The notes beneath the pieces were generated by a model. The model was not told the origin of the DNA and made no database searches. It saw only the letters and a list, made by a program, of their open reading frames with translations. From assembly GCA_016839955.1 (NCBI GenBank), contig JAEOTI010000643.1, positions 1 through 13,501 of the forward strand: a stretch of 13,501 bases of DNA, read 5' to 3'. Shown piece by piece: positions 7,776 to 13,501 of the stretch. The position numbers and the translations under genes are program-made. Origin of the DNA: Candidatus Hodarchaeota archaeon (GTDB taxonomy: Archaea > Asgardarchaeota > Heimdallarchaeia > Hodarchaeales > YT1-057). Numbering within the stretch: the stretch's first letter is position 1; each line of letters begins with the position of its first letter.

Positions 7776-8935
7776 ATCTCCATTACTAACATAGAGATCT
7801 TTGAAGGTGGAGTTTTAATAATTTGAATGCTTGCAAATATTCCTGCAGTTGTAATTATTACCACTGAAGTTAACCAGAGAGGGATTAAGCCTATTAAAGG
7901 ATATTCAGTTACTAAGAAATCTACAGCTAAGATTCCTGACATGAGTCCAATAATTATCGATGGAACAGCATAACCAATAATTCCTCCGAATATAAAACCT
8001 AGATTTCCAATGATTTGTCCTAACATAATTATTATTATGAATAATCTCTCTCTTGACATACCAATTGCTCTCATAATTAACAAAGTTCTTTCATACTCAA
8101 TTACAAACCAAGAAATACTATGAAACAATCTTACCAAAGCTATTATTAATAGAATTATGAAGAATAAGATTAATTTATCGTATAAGTCCTCTCTTAACTT
8201 TTCTGCAAAAACATCTGCTTGTTGTTCGTTCCATATTGTTAGTTCATCCCCAAGTATCCTTTTTAACTTTTTAACAATCTCGCTCTGTGTAAACGATTCT
8301 GTTGTACGTATTTTTATTTCATTATATTCTAAATTATCTAATGATTTATTTACTAGGGTAGCATAATCTTCTAAATGGACAATTATTGATTGTTGAAGTT
8401 CAGCGATCCCAGATAGAGTTCCTATGGCATAACAAGATCCAAAAAGATTTTCAGAAAGAGTGATATTGATTAATTCATTTTCCTCAAGGATTCCCCGAAC
8501 CTCAAATCCCTTAATACACTCAATAATTGATTTATTTTTCTCTGGTAAACGTCCATCAAATAATTGCATATCTATGAATATTTTATTTAATCCTGTTACA
8601 TTGGTTCCAACCAAATCTGTTTGCAAAGAAATATTTTGAGTCTCAAAAAGAGTAGTCTTTTTTGCTAACGGCAATACATAACCTAGGTTTTCCTGATAGA
8701 GCCTTTCTAAAGTTGTATTCGATATTGTGTGTTCTGGGTCTTCAGGTTTTATTGTAAACCGATTACTATATCCAGCCTGTACTATCAAGCCAGAAATACT
8801 GGTAGAAAAACCATCTATGATTCCAAAGGTAGAGATTATGATAGCTATAATCAAAGCAAAGGCTGATGCAGTATTTAATGAATGACCTGCGTTTCGCCCT
8901 ATTAATCGTAAAGGAAAAGTGATAGAGTAAGACAT
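7772..8935 (-). CDS. FtsX/MacB-type ABC permease subunit
   Basis: 387-residue membrane protein with the classical four-helix FtsX/LolC/MacB layout. A short basic N-terminus (SITFPLRLIGRNAGHS) precedes helix 1 (~22-44). An extracytoplasmic core (~45-250) follows, containing the VGTNVTGLNKIF and IECIKGFEVRGI blocks. The C-terminal trio of helices lies at about 252-280, 297-330 and 345-372. The inner loop ERTLLIMRAIGMSRERL (after helix 2) is the conserved cytosolic element of FtsX-type permeases that contacts the ATPase. Family members act in mechanotransmission, lipoprotein or macrolide export. It probably pairs with the permease half of the fusion protein, which starts 4 bases inside this gene's end (GTGA). 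No ATP-binding partner gene lies in the window. ATG 8935 is the natural start because helix 1 follows at the usual distance. Confidence 0.88.
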   Translation of the reverse strand: MSYSITFPLRLIGRNAGHSLNTASAFALIIAIIISTFGIIDGFSTSISGLIVQAGYSNRFTIKPEDPEHTISNTTLERLYQENLGYVLPLAKKTTLFETQNISLQTDLVGTNVTGLNKIFIDMQLFDGRLPEKNKSIIECIKGFEVRGILEENELINITLSENLFGSCYAIGTLSGIAELQQSIIVHLEDYATLVNKSLDNLEYNEIKIRTTESFTQSEIVKKLKRILGDELTIWNEQQADVFAEKLREDLYDKLILFFIILLIIALVRLFHSISWFVIEYERTLLIMRAIGMSRERLFIIIIMLGQIIGNLGFIFGGIIGYAVPSIIIGLMSGILAVDFLVTEYPLIGLIPLWLTSVVIITTAGIFASIQIIKTPPSKISMLVMEM

Positions 8936-9002
8936 TCCAGAAGATCTCTTTCCTAAGGTTTCAGTATCAGATTAAAAGCTCATAACCTCTTCATTATCTT
9001 GG

Positions 9003-9011
9003 AAATATATG
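9003..9011 (-). promoter_or_regulatory. candidate TATA box for the permease-glycosyltransferase cluster
   Basis: On the minus strand this reads CATATATTT, preceded by an A-rich run. It lies about 70 bases upstream of the permease ATG at 8935, which would put transcription initiation near 8980 with a leader of about 45 bases. A second AT box (9026-9034) in the same gap is an alternative. Assigned by pattern only. Confidence 0.3.
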
Positions 9012-9079
9012 TTTGTTGGGATTGTTAAATATTTGTTATGGCTTCAAGTTAATATTAATGTAGGGGAGTATCAGAAACA

Positions 9080-10075
9080 TTATGTTAATTGCAAAGAATT
9101 TATAGTTTTAATTACTTGGAGTAAATTATTTTCGGGTGTATCTAGAGTTAGAACACAACCAGGTGCAATTATGAGCCCGTAATCATTGAATTGGTTGAAT
9201 ATTGTTTCAATTGATTGTATAATGTCTTCTTTAGTTCCATTTCGGAGTAAATTCATTTCGTCAAGACCTCCAAGTAATGCACCATGAAAATCCTCCCGAG
9301 CTTCTAGAAGACTAGGAGATGTTCGTTGATCATGCCAGTTTATTCCATCAATATAAGGGAGTTGGGTTGCCCAGCGAAAGTAAGGATTTTCTCCATGTAA
9401 GTGAAGAACATTGAAATCCGATTTTTTCACAACGTGTTGTATTACGGATTTCATTGGTTTGAATTCAAAGTCCTCAATATCATCCTTAGGGAGAAGGGAG
9501 TTTAAATGCTGGGTAGCGATAAATAAACCATCAGAACCAGCGTCCAGAGCTGAGCTAGCGTATTCGCTCACAATTTTCGTTAACATGGAGATTTGATTAA
9601 TGAGAAGTTGACGGTCTTGAATTAGATGATCTAAGAGAGAAGGATCTAATTTTGAAGCAACCATGAAGGGAGAGAACACCGTCATCATTGTTGGAACCTC
9701 ATTTTCGACTTGTCGATGAATCAGTTCAACAGCCTTAATTTGCGCTCCAAATTCGCCATCATTGGGATCAACCGGTTCTAGCGATTCCCAATCACTTAGA
9801 GTCGAAATGGGAGGTTTATCACAAATCCGAGAGCCTGATATTGGCCGATAATCTCCCAGTATTCCTCCAAAATCAACAACACAATAGCTTCCATGAGGAG
9901 AGATTTTCATCAGGTCAGATGCGAATTTTTGTTGGAAGTTAAGTTGAGCACTTGCTAATCCCTCCGAGGTTTTATCTGCTTCAGGAAAGTGTTTCCAAAG
10001 AGCATAGGGAACTTTTTCAGTTTTTTGATGTTTTAATGCGGCTTTTATTAAGGAAAATCTATCAATTCTAGCCAT
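9080..10075 (-). CDS. uroporphyrinogen decarboxylase-superfamily protein (methyltransferase-like, not HemE)
   Basis: 331-residue TIM-barrel protein of the COG0407 type, which includes HemE and the corrinoid/coenzyme M methyltransferases MtaA, MtbA and CmuC. It lacks the HemE N-terminal arginine-rich substrate motif: the equivalent position reads KVPYALWKHFP. Therefore it is unlikely to make coproporphyrinogen. The putative zinc site is LHLHGEN (H225, H227) with C307 in APGCVL, a H-x-H...C variant of the H-x-C...C site of MtaA/MtbA. INWHDQ (245-250) and the LLGGLDEM block (267-274) match the family's strand ends. ATG 10075 has no good ribosome-binding site, so a leaderless or short-leader transcript is possible. 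It stands alone, divergent from a winged-helix gene; no corrinoid protein is adjacent. The substrate is unknown. Confidence 0.85.
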   Translation of the reverse strand: MARIDRFSLIKAALKHQKTEKVPYALWKHFPEADKTSEGLASAQLNFQQKFASDLMKISPHGSYCVVDFGGILGDYRPISGSRICDKPPISTLSDWESLEPVDPNDGEFGAQIKAVELIHRQVENEVPTMMTVFSPFMVASKLDPSLLDHLIQDRQLLINQISMLTKIVSEYASSALDAGSDGLFIATQHLNSLLPKDDIEDFEFKPMKSVIQHVVKKSDFNVLHLHGENPYFRWATQLPYIDGINWHDQRTSPSLLEAREDFHGALLGGLDEMNLLRNGTKEDIIQSIETIFNQFNDYGLIIAPGCVLTLDTPENNLLQVIKTINSLQLT

Positions 10076-10214
10076 TTTAAATCAAATAAGGGGTCTCTCC
10101 ACATCTTCATTAATTTTCTGTTACATTGTTCTCAAATTTCAATAACTTAATGAATAATCACTATTAAAAGAGAATCTAATAACAACAGATAGAAATTCTT
10201 GAAGTTGTCGATCT
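10076..10214. promoter_or_regulatory. divergent promoter region between the UroD-like and winged-helix genes
   Basis: A 139-base AT-rich gap separates the two divergent starts. Toward the right gene, a TATTAAAAG box at 10172-10180 sits about 35 bases before ATG 10215, compatible with a very short leader. Toward the left gene, AAAATTAATG (minus strand, about 10111-10120) lies about 40 bases before ATG 10075. Neither gene has a convincing Shine-Dalgarno sequence. No clear palindromic operator stood out by eye. Confidence 0.35.
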
Positions 10215-10871
10215 ATGAGGCCAAGCAATTCATCGTTGCGGCAGAATTACTCTCTAGCAGATTTTCTATATACTCTCCATCTCTTACATCATCATCAACA
10301 TCTGGGGAGGTATAAATTGGCTCAAGAGCTAAGGATGTCCGATGTACAAACACGAATCATCCTTCAAAAGTTAGTTGAAGCTAAAATTATTGAGAAATCC
10401 AGTCAAAGACGGGGTCATCGATTATCATCTGGAGGAAGGGAATATTGGTCAAAATGTCAACGATTCTTTCGAATTCCACTTCAACGAATATATCTAGGAA
10501 GAAATTATACAGTGGGGAATAAAGATGCTATCGTCTGTGTCCAAGGAACAGGGGTCGAGCTGCTAAATACAGTTATTTTACGTGATGAATCTCTTTTGAA
10601 TGGAGCCTTGGGCTGTACAGTCTTTCTTAAAACACAAACAAGTCAATTTTTCCTCTTAGATGCAGTGTATCCTCCGTTACCTCAAGTAGCTCTTACAGAT
10701 AGAAAAACTAAAAGAAGGTTATCAGCGATCACCAAGGAAATTCCTTGGCAAATGATAGTCATTATAGTTGGAACTGCTGATCATATTATTGATGCTCAAA
10801 TAGGGGCCATTTCTGCAGCACTCTTATTAGTCCCTGAGGAAATTAAAAGGTCTCTTCATAATATTGCATAA
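10215..10871 (+). CDS. winged-helix DUF4443-like archaeal protein, putative transcription regulator
   Basis: 218 residues in two parts. Residues ~13-77 form a winged helix: helices YSLADFLYTLHLLHH, GRYKLAQELRM and SDVQTRIILQKLVEAKIIEK, then a basic RRGHRLSSGGREYW wing. Residues ~90-210 form an alpha/beta domain with DAIVCVQG (104-111), RDESLLNGALGCTVFL and a final GAISAALLLV. The RD-x-x-x-x-GA-G and GA-x-x-AAL pieces match my memory of archaeal DUF4443 proteins, which carry an N-terminal HTH. The function of that family is not established; DNA binding is inferred from the winged helix. The divergent UroD-like gene, or its own promoter, is the first target to consider. It converges tail to tail with the radical SAM gene, with only 10 bases between the stops. 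Confidence 0.75.
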   Translation: MRPSNSSLRQNYSLADFLYTLHLLHHHQHLGRYKLAQELRMSDVQTRIILQKLVEAKIIEKSSQRRGHRLSSGGREYWSKCQRFFRIPLQRIYLGRNYTVGNKDAIVCVQGTGVELLNTVILRDESLLNGALGCTVFLKTQTSQFFLLDAVYPPLPQVALTDRKTKRRLSAITKEIPWQMIVIIVGTADHIIDAQIGAISAALLLVPEEIKRSLHNIA

Positions 10872-10881
10872 ATCTCTTAGA

Positions 10882-11922
10882 TCAGATTTTCAGATATAAT
10901 GGAATTTTTGTGCTGCAAGAAGGGCAGCAGCGCGTTTCAAGATCAAATTTCTTCTCTATTTGATATCCAGTTCGCTTAATAAGTAATTCTTGGCAATTAG
11001 GACAATAAGTGTTTTCTAAAGGGTGACCTGGAACATTCCCTAGATATACAAATTTAACTCCTTCTGATTGTGCAATCTGATGTGCTTTCTCTAAAGTCGC
11101 TACGGGTGTGGCATTTACGTGCGTGAATTGATAATCAGGATGGAATTGTGTGAAATGAAGTGGGATATTGGGATCAATAACAATTAATTGTCTTGTTACT
11201 TCTTTGTAAAAGTTGATAAAATCATTAACAGTGGGAATTATCAAACAAACTATTTCTACATGCACGTCTTCTTGATGTACAGTTTTAATATTCTCCCAGA
11301 CCTTTTCTACGTCAATTCCACAATATTGTTTGCCTATATCAGAGGTTCCTTTAATTGTAACGCTCATTCCCGACAACCCAGCTTTGATGAGCAAATCAAG
11401 TGCCTGACTAGTCATATAACCATTGGTTACTAACATTCGGTACGTATCAGGTTTACAAAGACGAAAAACATCCAAGGAATATTCCAATGATAATGTAGGC
11501 TCATTAAATGAAATTGAGATTCCATTAATCTTTGAATTCAGTTCTGTTCTTTCAACCAATTCTTCAGGGCTTAGAGATCGCGGAGAACGAACTTCAGATG
11601 GATAGGTTTTACTGATACTCCAGTTCTGGCACCATGGACATGAGAAATTGCATGAGAAGCTCCCAACTGTCGAAGCATATGACCGTGGATAGTAATGGAA
11701 AAGAGGCTTCTTCTCAATAGGATTTACAGAAAAGGATGACACCAATCCATAATTCATGCTATATAATGTACCATCAATATTTTTACGGGTGTGACACCGC
11801 CCAAATTTACCTTCAGAGATTTTGCATTGGTGATAACAGGTGTTACATTGGACTTTAGAATTTCCTAGCCGCGTATAAAGGAGAGATTTCTTTTGAAAGA
11901 TGTTTATCACCGATTTGTTCAC
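10882..11922 (-). CDS. amrS: AmmeMemoRadiSam-system radical SAM enzyme
   Basis: Radical SAM protein of the AmrS family, related to pyruvate formate-lyase activating enzymes. The 4Fe-4S/SAM motif is C91-x3-C95-x2-C98 (CNFSCPWC). An N-terminal four-cysteine module (C26, C29, C33, C43: CNTCYHQC ... GRC) matches the C-x-x-C-x-x-x-C...G-x-C head of this family. The C-terminus has CPNC (307-310) and CCPSC (332-336), probably a zinc ribbon. Its 346-residue length is normal. The family is named for genomic and domain association with AMMECR1 and Memo proteins; its reaction is not settled, and neither partner is encoded here. GTG 11922 is supported by TGAGG seven bases upstream and by a one-base overlap with the preceding stop (TAGTG), so it is cotranslated with the TrmO-like gene. 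Confidence 0.92.
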   Translation of the reverse strand: MNKSVINIFQKKSLLYTRLGNSKVQCNTCYHQCKISEGKFGRCHTRKNIDGTLYSMNYGLVSSFSVNPIEKKPLFHYYPRSYASTVGSFSCNFSCPWCQNWSISKTYPSEVRSPRSLSPEELVERTELNSKINGISISFNEPTLSLEYSLDVFRLCKPDTYRMLVTNGYMTSQALDLLIKAGLSGMSVTIKGTSDIGKQYCGIDVEKVWENIKTVHQEDVHVEIVCLIIPTVNDFINFYKEVTRQLIVIDPNIPLHFTQFHPDYQFTHVNATPVATLEKAHQIAQSEGVKFVYLGNVPGHPLENTYCPNCQELLIKRTGYQIEKKFDLETRCCPSCSTKIPLYLKI

Positions 11923-12395
11923 TAATTTTCCTCACAATTTTGTGTCATGTTTGAGGGCCTAGAAGTGAAGAGGTGTTGAAACCAGGATGGAAGATTCAAA
12001 TCTTTCTCGACTCGATCCCCATTCGGGAGATAGGGTTTGACATCAAGAATTGGAGTGCCATCAAACGCATCAATATGATCAACAAGAATCTCTTCGTTAT
12101 CTACCTTAATTATTTTCACTAATGTCAATCCAATGGGATTTGGGCGTCTTGGAGAACGCGTGGCAAAAGTTCCCATCTCCTGTGGAGGACAGAGGGCATT
12201 TGTAACTCGGGGTTTTGTTCTCCTTGCTTTCCTCACCTCTAGAGTATCATTTTCATGAATCCACCATAATACAAATGCATGAGATATGGTTTCTAGGCGA
12301 TAAAGTCCAACTTGAAATTCGGATAGAATTTCCAGATAACTTTTCTTGTTTTTTTTTCGAACAAATCCTATTGGATAAAGTCTGAACTCTTTCAT
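11922..12395 (-). CDS. trmO: TrmO/TsaA-type tRNA methyltransferase
   Basis: 157-residue TsaA-like (VirR/YaeB) protein. In E. coli, TrmO adds a methyl group from SAM to the N6 of t6A37 in threonine tRNA. The family signature is present as GTFATRSPRRPNPIGLTLVK (75-94), followed by HIDAFDGTPILDVKPYLP (107-124). LYPIGFVR opens the beta barrel. The protein is short like most archaeal members; it lacks the extra C-terminal domain found in E. coli TrmO. ATG 12395 has a good TAGGAGT ribosome-binding site seven bases upstream. It is the first gene of a two-gene operon with the radical SAM enzyme. The family assignment is firm; the exact tRNA substrate in this organism is inferred. Confidence 0.92.
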   Translation of the reverse strand: MKEFRLYPIGFVRKKNKKSYLEILSEFQVGLYRLETISHAFVLWWIHENDTLEVRKARRTKPRVTNALCPPQEMGTFATRSPRRPNPIGLTLVKIIKVDNEEILVDHIDAFDGTPILDVKPYLPNGDRVEKDLNLPSWFQHLFTSRPSNMTQNCEEN

Positions 12396-12542
12396 TCAAT
12401 TTACTCCTAAAGATTTTGTTTTCTGATTAATTTAGGTTCACAAGGGTATGATTTCAGATAAGACAAAGGTTATATAATTTATTGCTTATTTAGTGTTGTA
12501 ATTTATTTTGAAGATTCATTTAAACGCGGAAAGGGGTTATTT
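12396..12542. promoter_or_regulatory. divergent promoter region between trmO and the beta-helix protein gene
   Basis: A 147-base AT-rich gap lies between divergent starts. On the plus strand, TTATATAATTT at about 12470-12480 is a good archaeal TATA-like box, about 65 bases before the GTG at 12543. On the minus strand, TAAATTAAT near 12425-12433 lies 30-40 bases before the trmO ATG. The ribosome-binding sites that decide both starts are TAGGAGT (minus, about 12403-12409) and AAGGGG (plus, 12531-12536). Confidence 0.4.
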
Positions 12543-13501
12543 GTGAGTAATCAATATTCTATACATATTTCAGCAAATAAATTTTCTTTACTTGTAATAA
12601 TTATGTTATTCCTGTTTGGTGGTATGATATGGCAAGTAAATTTTATCGAAGAAGATTTTAATTATCCAAAAGGTCATCCTTCTACCCATCTAGATGATTT
12701 TGAAGCAAGTTTTTCTGATTCTGATGAACAACTCTCTTCTGGACGGTCAATTTTCCGAAAAAGGTCAAAATATTCACTTGAAAAGTCCTCTTCTAACGTT
12801 ACAGCTCTTAACTCTATGCAATTACCATTAAAAACAGTATTGAATATTAGGAATAGACAAACAGAAGCGAAAATTTTATACAACAAGAATGGACTTATTC
12901 TCCAATTAAATGGAAAAAATAAACCTGTTGTTCTAAATTACACTGAACTTAAGCACCAGATAGGTCGAATAAGTAACAAGTCAATAAAATCACTTGAAAT
13001 TCAAAATGCTCCTAGAACGGTCATAGAAAATCAAACTTTTGAAGGAGTGAATATTGTTATCTTTAATAGTCCCTTATCAATTGTGAGAAATAATACTATC
13101 ATCAATATTAATGACACACCCAGTTGTGGTTTCTTTTCTTGTATTGGTTTGTCCAACAGTAGTTCTTCCATTATTGAGAACAATACTATAAATAATATTT
13201 CCTCCCTTGTTCCTTCAGCTACTATTTATGGAATTTTCGTGGACAGAAGTGAGAATTCCACGGTGAATTCCAATATTGTAAGCAATCTTAGTATTTCTTC
13301 CAACACAGAAGCGGATAATTTTTGGTTTTCCTCCTCAGGTTATGGAATTTATTTAGCAAGTAGTAATAAATCAATCATAAATGACAATACTATTCAAGAC
13401 TTTACTGTCTTAAATGAGGCCCCATATAGCTCTAGTAACACCTATGGGATCTATGTGGAGAATTGTCACAGGTCTGATGTTTGGTTCAATAATCTAAGTC
13501 G
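12543..13501 (+). CDS. membrane-anchored or secreted right-handed beta-helix surface protein (partial, runs off the window)
   Basis: The frame is open from GTG 12543 to the window end (319 codons, no stop). GTG is the first usable start after the TAA at 12459-12461, and GGAAAGGGG ends six bases before it. A hydrophobic helix at residues ~14-30 (FSLLVIIMLFLFGGMIW) is a signal anchor or signal peptide. A charged, Ser-rich stretch (~45-90) follows. From about residue 155 the protein shows NosD/pectate-lyase-like parallel beta-helix coils: I-V-R-NNTI, I-I-E-NNTI-NNI, V-N-SNIVSN and I-I-NDNTI turns, with YGIY/YGIF strands between them. It is rich in N-X-S/T sequons. Family members are extracellular carbohydrate-active or adhesive proteins; no catalytic residue can be assigned. 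The minus-strand ORF across 12674-12886 is a shadow. Confidence 0.82.
   Translation, partial: MSNQYSIHISANKFSLLVIIMLFLFGGMIWQVNFIEEDFNYPKGHPSTHLDDFEASFSDSDEQLSSGRSIFRKRSKYSLEKSSSNVTALNSMQLPLKTVLNIRNRQTEAKILYNKNGLILQLNGKNKPVVLNYTELKHQIGRISNKSIKSLEIQNAPRTVIENQTFEGVNIVIFNSPLSIVRNNTIININDTPSCGFFSCIGLSNSSSSIIENNTINNISSLVPSATIYGIFVDRSENSTVNSNIVSNLSISSNTEADNFWFSSSGYGIYLASSNKSIINDNTIQDFTVLNEAPYSSSNTYGIYVENCHRSDVWFNNLS

Noticed and set aside
9080..10075. Annotation as HemE (uroporphyrinogen decarboxylase)
   Set aside because: The N-terminal substrate-binding arginine motif is absent, a H-x-H...C putative metal site is present, and no other haem genes are nearby.
12674..12886. Minus-strand 70-residue ORF with a hydrophobic N-terminus
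   Set aside because: It lies wholly inside the plus-strand beta-helix protein frame, which has a start, ribosome-binding site and family-like repeats. The ORF is antisense shadow.
13090..13400. Recurrent AATACTAT-type DNA words as a CRISPR or iteron array
   Set aside because: The spacing is irregular and the words fall in frame as Asn-Thr-Ile turns of beta-helix coils, so they reflect protein repeats.

Overview
The window is AT-rich and compactly coded, and most likely comes from an archaeon. The evidence is a DUF4443-like winged-helix protein (a family I know from archaea), AT-rich TATA-like boxes upstream of several genes, and secreted or ectodomain segments dense in Asn-X-Ser/Thr sequons. 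An AmmeMemoRadiSam radical SAM enzyme beside a TrmO-type methylase also fits. A large FtsX-type ectodomain built from Ig/transthyretin-like modules suggests an Asgard archaeon or a relative, but that placement is inference; no rRNA or universal marker gene is present.

Left block (about 125-8935, all minus strand, read right to left): a four-membrane-segment FtsX/MacB-type permease subunit (7772-8935) overlaps by 4 bases (GTGA) the start of a giant 1688-residue membrane protein (2709-7775). That protein appears to be a fusion. Its first ~990 residues form a second FtsX/MacB-type permease with a ~600-residue insert of Ig-like modules. Residues ~1072-1688 form a GT-C-type polytopic glycosyltransferase with a C-terminal extracytoplasmic domain. 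A possible 34-residue small ORF (2579-2683) follows and is coupled by TTGA to a GT4 glycosyltransferase (1488-2582), which in turn overlaps a CapK/PaaK-like adenylate-forming enzyme (125-1522). Together this looks like a cell-surface glycan or envelope assembly cluster. No ABC ATPase is encoded here to power the two permease subunits. The fusion is the most interesting object in the window.

Middle block (9080-10871): a uroporphyrinogen-decarboxylase-superfamily protein of the methyltransferase-like type (minus strand) is divergent from a winged-helix DUF4443-like protein (plus strand). They share a 139-base intergenic region.

Right block (10882-12395, minus strand): a two-gene operon of a TrmO/TsaA-type tRNA methylase followed, with a TAGTG stop/start overlap, by an AmmeMemoRadiSam-type radical SAM enzyme (AmrS). 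Divergent from it, starting at GTG 12543 on the plus strand and running off the right edge, is a membrane-anchored or secreted, sequon-rich right-handed beta-helix surface protein. No tRNA, rRNA, CRISPR array, insertion sequence or integration site was seen.
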